NCBI GenBank assembly: GCA_020629775.1
Contig: JAHDCP010000012.1
Location: 1 to 42,325 of the forward strand
From: Planktomarina sp.
Lineage (GTDB): Bacteria > Pseudomonadota > Alphaproteobacteria > Rhodobacterales > Rhodobacteraceae
Direction: 5' to 3'
DNA length: 42,325 nt
The translations under genes were made by a program, and so were the position numbers. Shown piece after piece: positions 28,814-37,483 of the stretch (its first letter is position 1; the number at the start of each line of letters is the position of its first letter). The notes below the pieces were generated by a model, which was not told the DNA's origin, did not search any database, and was given only the letters and a program-made list of their open reading frames with translations.

Positions 28814-29659
28814 ATGCTGTTGAAAATCGGTAATGTTGAAATCTGGCGCATCCTGGAAATGGTTGCGCCTTTTCGCGACCCTGCGGATTTGTTCCCCAAT
28901 GCGGGTCCAGATGTGGGCCAAGTGATAGAAGACATGGTGCCAGGGTCCATCGACACCCAAACAGGCCATTTGATCTTGCCTGTTCAGGGGTATCTGCTGA
29001 AAACACCGCGTCACAATATCTTGGTGGATGCTTGTGTGGGCAACCACAAAACCCACCCCGCGCGTCCTGCTTGGCACGCGCGCACGGATGGGCGTTTCTT
29101 GGCTGGGCTTACCGCGGCAGGGATCACGCCTGGGGACGTGGATTACGTGCTGTGCACCCATCTGCACGCCGATCATGTGGGCTGGAATACGCAATTGGTG
29201 GATGGGCGCTGGGTGCCGACCTTCCCCAATGCACGCTACGTTATGCAAGCCGCAGACAAAGAATTTGCAGAAAATCTGCCCAGTGAATTTTACGCCGAAA
29301 GCGTGGCCCCAGTGGTCCAAACCGGCCAGGCGGAATTTGTGGGCTCTGATCATATGCTGGGGGACGATGTGTCTTTGATCCCCACTCCGGGGCACACGCC
29401 CGGACATGTGTCTGTGCAAGTCGGGCAGGGGGACGACATGGCCATCATCACCGGAGATGCGCTGCACACCACTGCCCAAGTGGCACACACTGATTGGCAT
29501 TTTGTCTATGACAAAGATCCCGCAATGGCCGTGGAAAGCCGCAAAGCCTTGTTGGGTCAAGCGGCGGAAGCCGGGTGCTGCGTTTTAGGGATGCACTTTC
29601 AACTGCCATCGGTGGGTCGTGTTGTTGCCAAGGGGGATGGGTTTGACTGGAAGCCCTGA
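28814..29659 (+). CDS. MBL-fold metallo-hydrolase
   Basis: A 281-residue metallo-beta-lactamase-fold enzyme. The zinc motif is THLHADHVGW (about 117-126), with a downstream metal His in TPGHTPGHVS, an Asp in ITGDALHT, and a final His in LGMHFQLPS. No signal peptide, so cytoplasmic. The family covers lactonases, arylsulfatase-like and other hydrolases, and the substrate is unknown. It sits between the beta-helix gene and the PNPOx-like gene without obvious functional linkage. Confidence 0.88.
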   Translation: MLLKIGNVEIWRILEMVAPFRDPADLFPNAGPDVGQVIEDMVPGSIDTQTGHLILPVQGYLLKTPRHNILVDACVGNHKTHPARPAWHARTDGRFLAGLTAAGITPGDVDYVLCTHLHADHVGWNTQLVDGRWVPTFPNARYVMQAADKEFAENLPSEFYAESVAPVVQTGQAEFVGSDHMLGDDVSLIPTPGHTPGHVSVQVGQGDDMAIITGDALHTTAQVAHTDWHFVYDKDPAMAVESRKALLGQAAEAGCCVLGMHFQLPSVGRVVAKGDGFDWKP

Positions 29660-29670
29660 ACCCCAAGGTT

Positions 29671-30096
29671 TTAGATGATCGTTTCCCAATCCAAATGATG
29701 GGCTTTGCCAAAACCACCGTTTAAGAACACGGCCTGCACATCAAATTGAACCAAATGGAAATCAGCAAAGTCATAGTACAACTTGGTTTTAGGGCGCGCC
29801 GCCAGATATCTGTCGCGCGCCGCGATTTTGTCAACAAACCGCGCGGTGGCTTCTAAAGACAGCCGAGGATGGTTCAAAGGATCGCCTTTTTGGGCGTGAT
29901 CACCCACCAATAATGACACGCCTGGATGGGCCCGCATCGCGTCTGTATGGGGCGACAGGTCTGATACCAGGGTGCAGAGCGCCCCGTCCAACATCACAAC
30001 ACCAATGCGCGAGATCATCGGGCGCGTGTCCCCTTGCCATGCCAGGGCGGCGGTGGGCTGGGACAGCAATGATTGGGCCGTTGTTTCGGGGGTCAT
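29671..30096 (-). CDS. Pyridoxamine 5'-phosphate oxidase-family (split beta-barrel) protein
   Basis: A 141-residue flavin-reductase-like split barrel with the HugZ/PNPOx features [25 protein letters not shown] and [22 protein letters not shown]. Its relatives bind FMN or haem; it is shorter than true PdxH and is not a pyridoxine enzyme by context. It is coupled to uvrB: its ATG overlaps the uvrB stop by four bases. Confidence 0.8.
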   Translation of the reverse strand: MTPETTAQSLLSQPTAALAWQGDTRPMISRIGVVMLDGALCTLVSDLSPHTDAMRAHPGVSLLVGDHAQKGDPLNHPRLSLEATARFVDKIAARDRYLAARPKTKLYYDFADFHLVQFDVQAVFLNGGFGKAHHLDWETII

Positions 30097-32291
30097 CGCC
30101 GCTTACTGCGTTTGTTCCCGCCCCGTTGACCCGCGCGCCCGGCGCTGCTGCGGCCCGATGCTTTTTGCGCGTCATCCACCGCTTTTTCCACGGCGTATTG
30201 GCGGGCCAGGGGGTCGTCGGCGACGGTCAGTTCCACGGTTTCCAGGCGTTTGACCTCATCGCGCAGGCGGGCGGCTTCCTCAAACTCCAAATTCTCGGCG
30301 GCTTTGCGCATGTCGGTGCGCAGCCCTTCCAATACGGCTTTCATATTGCCGCCTTTAACTTGGTCTGGAATTTTGGCGGTGACACGGTTCATGTCCACAT
30401 CGCCCTTGTAAAGGCCTGCCAACACGTCTTCGACGTTCTTTTTGACAGTGGCGGGGGTGATGCCGTGCTTTTCATTGTAAGCCATCTGTTTGGCGCGACG
30501 GCGGTTGGTTTCGCCCATGGCGCGTTCCATGGATCCGGTGATTTTGTCGGCGTACATGATGACACGCCCTTCGGCGTTCCGCGCGGCCCGGCCAATGGTT
30601 TGCACCAGCGATGTTTCGGAGCGCAGGAACCCTTCTTTGTCGGCGTCCAAAATGGCCACTAAGCCGCATTCGGGAATGTCCAAGCCTTCACGCAACAAGT
30701 TGATGCCCACCAACACGTCAAACGCGCCAAGCCGTAAATCGCGCAGGATTTCGATCCGTTCGATGGTGTCGATATCGGAATGCATATACCGCACGCGAAT
30801 ACCTTGTTCGTGCAGATATTCGGTCAAATCTTCGGCCATGCGTTTGGTCAACGTGGTGGCCAAAACGCGCATCCCATCGGCGGCGACTTTGCGGATTTCA
30901 TCCAACAAATCGTCCACCTGGGTTTCAACGGGGCGGATTTCCACTTCCGGGTCCAACAGCCCTGTGGGCCGGATCACTTGTTCGGTGAACACCCCGCCCG
31001 CCTGTTCGATTTCCCAGTTGGCAGGGGTGGCGGACACGAACACTGATTGGGGGCGCATGGCGTCCCATTCTTCGAATTTCAAAGGGCGGTTGTCCATGCA
31101 GCTTGGCAGGCGGAACCCGTGTTCGGCCAGGGTGAATTTGCGCCGATAGTCGCCTTTGTACATGCCTCCAATCTGGGGCACGGACACGTGGCTTTCATCG
31201 GCAAACACAATGGCGTTGTCGGGAATGAATTCGAACAGTGTGGGGGGCGGTTCACCTGGGGCGCGGCCCGTTAGATACCTGCTGTAGTTTTCAATCCCGT
31301 TGCAAACACCTGTGGCTTCCAGCATTTCCAAATCGAAATTCGTGCGCTGTTCCAATCGCTGGGCTTCCAACAGCTTGCCTTCTGACACCAACTGATCAAG
31401 GCGCATCCGCAGTTCTTTTTTGATCTTGATGATGGCTTGGTTCATCGTGGGGCGGGGGGTCACGTAGTGGCTGTTGGCGTAAATCCGCAATCGTTCCAAT
31501 GTGCCGGTCTTGGCCCCGGTCAACGGATCAAATTCGGTGATGCTTTCCAATTCTTCGCCAAAGAACGACAACCGCATGGCGCTGTCTTCCATGTGGGCGG
31601 GCCAGACTTCCAAACTGTCGCCGCGCACGCGAAATGTGCCGCGCTGAAACGTTTGGTCGTTGCGGCGGTATTGCTGGGCAATCAAATCGGCCATGACTTT
31701 GCGAATGTCGTATTCTTTGCCCGCGTACAGATCCTGGGTCATGGCCCCGTATGTTTCCACCGATCCTATGCCGTAAATGCATGATACAGATGCCACGATA
31801 ATCACGTCATCGCGTTCCAACAGGGCCCGCGTGGCCGAATGGCGCATGCGGTCGATCTGTTCGTTAATCTGCGATTCTTTTTCGATATACGTGTCAGATC
31901 GGGCCACATATGCTTCTGGTTGGTAGTAATCGTAGTAGGATACAAAGTATTCCACAGCGTTGTCGGGGAAAAATCCTTTAAATTCCCCGTAAAGTTGGGC
32001 CGCCAGGGTTTTGTTTGGCGCGAGGATGATTGCCGGGCGCTGGGTTTCTTCGATGACCTTGGCCATCGTAAATGTTTTCCCGGTGCCGGTGGCCCCCAGC
32101 AAAACTTGGTCCCGTTCACCACCCATTACCCCTGACGACAATTCTTTGATGGCCGTGGGTTGGTCGCCTGCAGGTTCAAATTCCGTGTGCAATTTGAATT
32201 CCTGCCCGCCTTCAAGTTTGGCGCGTTCGCGCACCTCGCCTTCGGGGGCATGGTTCAGGGCTGGCATGGATTCTGGGTTATTGTTGTGCAT
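30093..32291 (-). CDS. uvrB: UvrABC excision nuclease subunit B
   Basis: A 732-residue DNA repair helicase-like protein that verifies damage with UvrA and loads UvrC. It has Walker [10 protein letters not shown], the damage-probing beta-hairpin [15 protein letters not shown] as the DEAD-type box, helicase motif [11 protein letters not shown] and a C-terminal UVR motif ([17 protein letters not shown]). The tail [15 protein letters not shown] is unusually basic. I start at ATG 32291; the frame is open further but reads non-coding sequence. A possible LexA site lies 63-77 bases upstream. Confidence 0.96.
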   Translation of the reverse strand: MHNNNPESMPALNHAPEGEVRERAKLEGGQEFKLHTEFEPAGDQPTAIKELSSGVMGGERDQVLLGATGTGKTFTMAKVIEETQRPAIILAPNKTLAAQLYGEFKGFFPDNAVEYFVSYYDYYQPEAYVARSDTYIEKESQINEQIDRMRHSATRALLERDDVIIVASVSCIYGIGSVETYGAMTQDLYAGKEYDIRKVMADLIAQQYRRNDQTFQRGTFRVRGDSLEVWPAHMEDSAMRLSFFGEELESITEFDPLTGAKTGTLERLRIYANSHYVTPRPTMNQAIIKIKKELRMRLDQLVSEGKLLEAQRLEQRTNFDLEMLEATGVCNGIENYSRYLTGRAPGEPPPTLFEFIPDNAIVFADESHVSVPQIGGMYKGDYRRKFTLAEHGFRLPSCMDNRPLKFEEWDAMRPQSVFVSATPANWEIEQAGGVFTEQVIRPTGLLDPEVEIRPVETQVDDLLDEIRKVAADGMRVLATTLTKRMAEDLTEYLHEQGIRVRYMHSDIDTIERIEILRDLRLGAFDVLVGINLLREGLDIPECGLVAILDADKEGFLRSETSLVQTIGRAARNAEGRVIMYADKITGSMERAMGETNRRRAKQMAYNEKHGITPATVKKNVEDVLAGLYKGDVDMNRVTAKIPDQVKGGNMKAVLEGLRTDMRKAAENLEFEEAARLRDEVKRLETVELTVADDPLARQYAVEKAVDDAQKASGRSSAGRAGQRGGNKRSKRR

Positions 32292-32353
32292 CAGATGGCC
32301 TCGACTACTGAGGTCACATTTGGTCTGTTCTGCCCAGGGTGCAAGGTGAATGT

Positions 32354-32368
32354 GAACAAAACAAGCAC
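32354..32368 (-). promoter_or_regulatory. Candidate LexA (SOS) box upstream of uvrB
   Basis: On the minus strand GTGC-N7-GTTC matches the alphaproteobacterial LexA consensus GTTC-N7-GTTC with one mismatch. Its placement 63-77 bases before the uvrB start fits an SOS operator. The weak half-site keeps confidence low. Confidence 0.35.
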
Positions 32369-32557
32369 ACGGCCCGAAAAAACGCGCAAGAAACCTTTGA
32401 AATTGCCCATGCGTGATGAACGGTTTTCCACAAAATTGGCCAAATATGATCACCCAACTGGCCAAATCTCGCCTGCGGGGGGCCACCAGAATAAATTTTG
32501 ATGCACGAAATCAAAGAATCTGAAACCACTGCTGTGTTCTTGCAAATTAGGTGACCT

Positions 32558-34219
32558 GTGCGAGTAAAATGTTCAAAATGTCAGGCGGTATATGCTGTTC
32601 ATCGCCAAGATGTGTTTCCCGATGGTCGGGAAATGGAATGCACCGCGTGCGATCACCTTTGGTACCAGACCGGTTTGCCCTTAGAAAAAACGGATCAGGC
32701 AGCCGCCGCAGCTATCATAACAGATGAAACCGCAGTCCCCCTGGCTAAGCCGTGGTGGACACAAGGGCGCGGCCTTCGTGCGGCGGCCCTTGCTGGCGCA
32801 GCGATGGTTTTGGCGGTGGCCGTTGCCCCTGTCTTGGTTGCCCGCAATGACACAGACGCACAGGCTTTGCCGCCAATGTCCCTGCAAAACCAAGCCAGTG
32901 CGTCCTTGCGCCGAACCATCCAAACCGCGATCCCAAATGGTGGACTGCAAAGCCTGATTATGCCTGTTGACGGTGATTTGGCATCCATTCCGCAAGATCC
33001 CAAAAACCCTTTGACGCCTGAAAAAGTGACCTTGGGGATGATGTTGTTTCATGATCCATCTTTGGGCACTGCCGGTAAGGGAGACACGACCGAACAATGG
33101 TCTTGTGCCAGTTGCCACCATGCGGCTGCGGGGTTCAAATCGGGTGTGATCCAAGGGATCGGGGAAGGTGGATCCGGTTTTGGCAACAAAGGCGAAGCCC
33201 GTGCAAAACTGGCGGGATATCTTGAAGAACACTTGGATGTGCAACCGGTCACATCGCCGGCTGTTTTGAACGGATCATTTCAAAACGTCGTGCTGTGGAA
33301 CGGGCAGTTGGGCAATTCCACCCATCACAACACAAACGCCAACACAGATATGGCCGCTGACCGTTTAGATTTGCCTGTTGTGGCTGCAAACGCCAAACAA
33401 TTGGGCGGGTTGGAAACCCAAGTGATCGTCGGCGGAACGGTGCACCGCTTGCCCGCGAACCGCGACCAAATTGTCGCCAAACACCCGGTTTATGGCCAGT
33501 TGTTTGATGCAGCTTTCGGGCCCTCTGACGCAACCCCGATCGAAGATGTAAGCCATGCGATTGCAGCTTTCGAACGCACCATCTTGGCCAACAAAGCCCC
33601 GTTCCAGGAATGGCTGCGGGGTGATGAAACTGCCATGACCTTGCAACAATTGCGCGGGGCATCGGTGTTTTTTGGCAAAGGCCAATGCGCGCAATGCCAC
33701 CAAGGTCCAGGGCTGAGTTCGGCCGTGGATGCAGGCGAAGAGGACGTGTTTTTTGCGGTCGGTTTTGGCGATATGGACATGAACCCCATGGTGGGGGTGG
33801 TGCCTGAAAAGGTGCGTTTGGGGCGTGGGGCGGTAACGGGCCGCGCAACGGACAATTACAAATTTAAGATCCCGCAGCTTTACAATCTGGCAGATGCAAA
33901 TGTATTTGGCCACGGCGGAACGTTCCAATCCCTGCGCGCTGTGGTGGATTATAAAAACGCGGCCATTGCCCAGTCCGGTGTGCCAATTGCCCAACTGGAC
34001 CGCCGCTTTCGGCCCTTGGGGTTAACCGATTTGGATAAACAAGACCTGGTGGCGTTCTTGGAACAGGCTTTGTACGATCCGGACCTGGATCGTTATGTGC
34101 CAAGCACCTTGCCAACAGGTGCTTGTGCCGTGAATGCAGACATTCAAAGCCGTTTGGATTTGGGGTGTGAAGGCCCAGATTTGCAAAAACTGGCCCGCCA
34201 TGTTCTGCAAAATCCCTAA
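32558..34219 (+). CDS. Di-haem cytochrome c peroxidase fused to an N-terminal zinc ribbon
   Basis: A 553-residue protein in three parts. Residues 1-40 form an MJ0042-type zinc ribbon (C5, C8, C28, C31). Residues about 74-95 are a transmembrane helix. The rest is a periplasmic cytochrome-c-peroxidase/MauG-type domain with two CxxCH haem sites, CASCH (183-187) and CAQCH (377-381). Starts at GTG 32558 with AGGTGA upstream. The ribbon would be cytoplasmic and the peroxidase periplasmic. Peroxide reduction or MauG-like oxidation is the expected chemistry. Divergent from uvrB. Confidence 0.85.
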   Translation: MRVKCSKCQAVYAVHRQDVFPDGREMECTACDHLWYQTGLPLEKTDQAAAAAIITDETAVPLAKPWWTQGRGLRAAALAGAAMVLAVAVAPVLVARNDTDAQALPPMSLQNQASASLRRTIQTAIPNGGLQSLIMPVDGDLASIPQDPKNPLTPEKVTLGMMLFHDPSLGTAGKGDTTEQWSCASCHHAAAGFKSGVIQGIGEGGSGFGNKGEARAKLAGYLEEHLDVQPVTSPAVLNGSFQNVVLWNGQLGNSTHHNTNANTDMAADRLDLPVVAANAKQLGGLETQVIVGGTVHRLPANRDQIVAKHPVYGQLFDAAFGPSDATPIEDVSHAIAAFERTILANKAPFQEWLRGDETAMTLQQLRGASVFFGKGQCAQCHQGPGLSSAVDAGEEDVFFAVGFGDMDMNPMVGVVPEKVRLGRGAVTGRATDNYKFKIPQLYNLADANVFGHGGTFQSLRAVVDYKNAAIAQSGVPIAQLDRRFRPLGLTDLDKQDLVAFLEQALYDPDLDRYVPSTLPTGACAVNADIQSRLDLGCEGPDLQKLARHVLQNP

Positions 34220-34271
34220 GTGCGGTTCCCCTTGTGCATCCCCCGCAGATAAGGTTACCCAAACGATTAGC

Positions 34272-34348
34272 GGTCCCTTAGCTCAACTGGATAGAGCAGC
34301 TGACTTCTAATCAGCAGGTTGAGGGTTCGAGTCCTTCAGGGATCGCCA
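34272..34348 (+). tRNA. tRNA-Arg (anticodon TCT)
   Basis: A complete 77-nt cloverleaf. The acceptor GGTCCCT pairs with AGGGATC, followed by discriminator G and an encoded CCA. The anticodon stem GCTGA/TCAGC holds loop CTTCTAA, and the T arm contains GGTTCGAGTCC. It reads AGA codons. Everything to its right is mobile-type DNA, so its 3' end is a likely integration site. Confidence 0.95.
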
Positions 34349-34397
34349 ATGAATACAATAACTTAGGCAGGGCGCTGGTTTTTAAGAATTCGCTCTT

Positions 34398-34417
34398 GTC
34401 ACCACATAGTCACCACA
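34398..34417 (+). repeat. 11-bp-spaced direct repeat beside the tRNA
   Basis: GTCACCACA occurs at 34398-34406 and 34409-34417, one helical turn apart and 50 bases past the tRNA. Such phased repeats resemble arm-type sites of tyrosine recombinases at an attachment site. No integrase gene is in view. Confidence 0.4.
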
Positions 34418-34455
34418 GAGCCAGATTTTGTGGATAGTTTTATTGAAGAGCTAGA

Positions 34456-35286
34456 ATGTCCATCAGGGAAACTGCCAAACAGCATCTCGAGTCTGCAGAA
34501 CAATTTCATCGGCAAGGGCAGGCTGATTGTCTCAGGGCCGCCGTTTTGGAGGCAAGAATAGCGCTCGAATGCATTGCTTTTGGAGTTTTTGCAAAACTGA
34601 GGGACAAAATGGACATAGAAACCTCGCATATCTGGCAGCCATCGAAGATTTTCAAAGAGATTGCAGAGGTTTTTCCTGAAAGCACTCAATCGGCAAACAT
34701 CTCTATTTCGGACACGACTGGTGAAACCCCACCAATTGAATTTGAGGTTTGGTCGCTTACTCCAAAGCAAGTCGATAAGTTCTGGCATAAACTCGGGCGT
34801 CTCGTTCACCCCAAAGGACTTTCGAAAGATGGATTGTCTGTCGAATTTCATACGCCTGACGAAATTGAAAAAACCCTTAAAGAAACCCTACCGCTTATTA
34901 AGCGACACTTGGAGTCACAAGCATATGGTTTGAATATGCAAATCAATCCTCTGGAGATTGAATGCGGTTGTGGCTGTAAATTCGTTCGTGAAACTCACAA
35001 CACCTCCACTGACAAGCCTCGAAAAACACAATGTCCAAAGTGTAAATTGCAGTATGTACTAACACCCGGTGATGCGCAGCAACTGACAAGAACTTTCGAC
35101 TGCCCGCATCATGGCTGTGGAAAAGCTAATGTCGTTAACAATCATTTTTTTGAACTTGGGGGCAGTTTTGAATGCAAGCACTGCGCAAGAAGTGTTTGGC
35201 TGAAACATGGTGTCACTTTGGTTGGAGATACAAATCAACTTGGCACCGGCGCAGCTACTGTAACATTCACGTCTGAAAAGGACTGA
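34456..35286 (+). CDS. Unrecognised helical protein with two C-terminal zinc ribbons
   Basis: A 276-residue protein, first gene after the tRNA. Residues 1-155 are mainly helical and contain AARIALE-type text (AVLEARIALECIAFGVFAKL) reminiscent of DUF4145/HEPN-like domains, though the match is weak. Residues 170-196 carry one zinc ribbon (C170/C172/C174 with C193/C196) and 216-243 a second (C216/C221 with C240/C243). Base composition is AT-richer than the upstream chromosome. It is convergent with the cyclase-like gene. HEPN-like proteins with nucleic-acid-binding ribbons can be defence toxins, but no catalytic RxxxxH is evident. Confidence 0.6.
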   Translation: MSIRETAKQHLESAEQFHRQGQADCLRAAVLEARIALECIAFGVFAKLRDKMDIETSHIWQPSKIFKEIAEVFPESTQSANISISDTTGETPPIEFEVWSLTPKQVDKFWHKLGRLVHPKGLSKDGLSVEFHTPDEIEKTLKETLPLIKRHLESQAYGLNMQINPLEIECGCGCKFVRETHNTSTDKPRKTQCPKCKLQYVLTPGDAQQLTRTFDCPHHGCGKANVVNNHFFELGGSFECKHCARSVWLKHGVTLVGDTNQLGTGAATVTFTSEKD

Positions 35287-35450
35287 ATTGTATTTGCGTG
35301 ACTTGGCCAAAAATTGCGCCAAAGCTTCGGCCCTAAATTGCCTGTAGTATCATCGTGGATCCTGGCCATTTGCATGTCGAGTGACCTACGGTATTACACT
35401 CAATTCGTAGCTGGTTCTCCATTAAAAAATTCCAAAAGATTTTTGTGCAG

Positions 35451-36431
35451 TTAGATTTCAAGTTGCGCAACTAACTGGTCGCAGTCTCCAAAGTAATAGT
35501 CTGCTTCACCTGGATATAGCTTCGGTTGGTATTTCATGCTGGGCCAGTGGTCTCGGGCTTCAAATTCGGAAAATCTAAGTGAAAGAAAAAGGTCTCCATC
35601 AATGTACACCTCGTGACCGTCATGCAGTTTGTCACGAATTGCTTGCCTCGCGGCATCTTCAATCTTTTGGATTTGTGCGAACGGGAGGCCGAGACTGTTC
35701 AAACTGATATGATTTCCGACCTCTGAGATATGGTGAAGCGGATCTTCATAAAATGCATTCGCACCTTGAGCGAATACGCCATAAACTTGCAATCCCAAAA
35801 CCGTACGGAACACTTCCCGAATTTCTTGAAACAACAAAAACACCTGTTCGGGCTCGTAAGTGTTTTTCACGCCGTCACGAACGTATCCCGGAACCCAGTG
35901 GGTTTTAAGTAATATGCTGTCAGCAAACGAGACAAAGGACACTCCTGGGTATCTGCTTGCCACTTCGTCAATCTGTGATCGAAGATCCAGCAGCATTCCT
36001 GGCGTTACCGCACCGGCCCTCAAGGCGCTAGACATTCCACGAACATCGATCATCGCAAAGATAGAAAAGTTGGTGGTGTAAAGTTTGCGGTGCCACTCAC
36101 TTTTGACAAAAAGCATCGGGCGGTCACCAAATTCATAGACACGAATACCTGCCACAAAAGCCTCTCGCGGCAGAAATATTTTCACCCTGTGAAAACGCGT
36201 CATCGTGTCCGGGTACCAACTTATATCGGCACCGTGTTTGTCTGCTTGGTCGACCACAACAATGTTGGCATATCCAATCCCATAAATGTCGGCTTCCTGG
36301 CCCTCGAACGCTTTGAGATATTCTTCTTCTTTTCCGGACATGTAAATTTCGTCGGACATGAAAACTTCCCAATAAGGCTCCATGTCACAAAGGTCCAAAT
36401 GTTCGAATGAAGGGTGTGAGAAACTTGCCAT
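35451..36431 (-). CDS. Unrecognised protein with class III cyclase-like motifs
   Basis: About 326 residues from ATG 36431 (a TTG at 36473, abutting the upstream stop, is an alternative). Its centre has FAMIDVRGMSSA followed about 40 residues later by FVSFADSILLK. These two strand-Asp patterns resemble the metal-binding sites of class III nucleotide cyclases. A later VYGVFAQGANAFYED and LPFAQIQKIEDAAR would fit the second half of that fold. The N-terminal 130 residues are unlike anything I know. AT-rich cargo gene near an integration boundary. A degenerate cyclase-fold sensor is possible; activity is not shown. Confidence 0.6.
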   Translation of the reverse strand: MASFSHPSFEHLDLCDMEPYWEVFMSDEIYMSGKEEEYLKAFEGQEADIYGIGYANIVVVDQADKHGADISWYPDTMTRFHRVKIFLPREAFVAGIRVYEFGDRPMLFVKSEWHRKLYTTNFSIFAMIDVRGMSSALRAGAVTPGMLLDLRSQIDEVASRYPGVSFVSFADSILLKTHWVPGYVRDGVKNTYEPEQVFLLFQEIREVFRTVLGLQVYGVFAQGANAFYEDPLHHISEVGNHISLNSLGLPFAQIQKIEDAARQAIRDKLHDGHEVYIDGDLFLSLRFSEFEARDHWPSMKYQPKLYPGEADYYFGDCDQLVAQLEI

Positions 36432-36473
36432 GGGAAACCGACTAACAATGTTTGTTGGATTCTGATCCAGCAA

Positions 36474-36704
36474 CTAATTATCGACAAAGGCAAGAGCACC
36501 TTTGGCCTTCGAAAGGCTGTTCTCTTGTGCTTCCACCGACCTCGGCCCCGACAATTCACGGAAGCCCGCCGGGCAGTGACCAGTGTGATCGGGCAGGAAG
36601 TGCGGGCCGATCAGCTTGCGGCCATCAGCCATGGTGATGGTGTGAAAGGGTTCATCGCAATGGGGGCAGGCGTGGGGCATGGGTTTTTGTTGTCCACAAA
36701 TCAT
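36474..36704 (-). CDS. Small zinc-binding-type protein
   Basis: A 76-residue protein with CPHC (about 13-16), and later HFLPDHTGHCP, giving a possible CxxC...HxxxHC metal site. It is more GC-rich than the genes on either side and reads like phage-type coding sequence. Its stop TAG directly abuts the TTG of the next frame, allowing coupled translation. A second ATG at 36683 is possible. Coding status is moderately supported. Confidence 0.4.
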   Translation of the reverse strand: MICGQQKPMPHACPHCDEPFHTITMADGRKLIGPHFLPDHTGHCPAGFRELSGPRSVEAQENSLSKAKGALAFVDN

Positions 36705-36748
36705 CCAAATTCAAAAGGCTATATCCCAAACCAATTTGTGGAACGGAT

Positions 36749-37483
36749 CTATTCCATCCAATCATAGTATTCGGATTGGGGGTCCCACAGGGCGGACAGC
36801 TTTTCTTTTTGATCTAGGACAATAGAGTCCCCAACGGATTTAATACACTCCATCCAGGCCGTTTCGCTATATCGTTCGGGGTTGAGTGGTGAAGAAGCTT
36901 CAAAGGAAATGAGGCCGACAATCTGAAAACCAGGAAAATTTATCCATACCAACCGTGCCGAACAATAATAAACAATATCGAAATAGTATGAGTTATTAAG
37001 TAACCAGTGCAAACCGTCTTTGCCGGGCTCAGAATAGACACATTGAACTGCATGTTTCTTGTTAAATGGTTGTCGTCCCAAAAGAGCTTGTCGCCAAGAA
37101 TCCTGAGCTTTAATCAGCCCAATGTCTGGCGCGAACCCCTTGTTCATCGATGCACGAAATACCAGCGAGGTTACAAAGTGCTGAAACCAGGGTTCATTTT
37201 TGATTTTGGCGATTGATCCAGTCTTGTAATACGGGGCAACTTTGGTCTCACCCTGAGTTCCAAAAACTTCATTATCGCATTCTCGACAGTAGTGGAACTT
37301 TGCAAAAAAATCTTGCTCTTTGACGAACTTTTCGCCGGACTTTCGAAAGAAATACGGGTGATCGATATCCGCATTTTTTCTTGCTTGCTTTAAGACGAAC
37401 CTAGGAAAAAGGTGACACTTTCTTTGAAGTTCTTTTGTGCTTTGACAAAGATAACAAAGGCCAATTTTCTGATTTTCTTGCAT
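36749..37483 (-). CDS. Unrecognised protein with treble-clef-like CxxC...H...CxxC motif
   Basis: About 244 residues from ATG 37483. The N-terminal zinc module is GLCYLC (C10, C13), then KCHLFPRFVLK, then HYCRECDNEVFG. This is the layout of HNH-related treble-clef domains seen in many uncharacterised mobile-element proteins (CxxC...H-I/L-P-x-F...CxxC). The C-terminal part is unrecognised. AT-rich. The frame is open to 37555, but that upstream stretch is a terminator hairpin, so it is not coding. No good ribosome site is visible at 37483. Confidence 0.6.
   Translation of the reverse strand: MQENQKIGLCYLCQSTKELQRKCHLFPRFVLKQARKNADIDHPYFFRKSGEKFVKEQDFFAKFHYCRECDNEVFGTQGETKVAPYYKTGSIAKIKNEPWFQHFVTSLVFRASMNKGFAPDIGLIKAQDSWRQALLGRQPFNKKHAVQCVYSEPGKDGLHWLLNNSYYFDIVYYCSARLVWINFPGFQIVGLISFEASSPLNPERYSETAWMECIKSVGDSIVLDQKEKLSALWDPQSEYYDWME

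Noticed and set aside
36525-36767. An 80-codon plus-strand frame in the cargo block
   Set aside because: It lies antisense across two minus-strand genes, without a start signal or recognisable domain.
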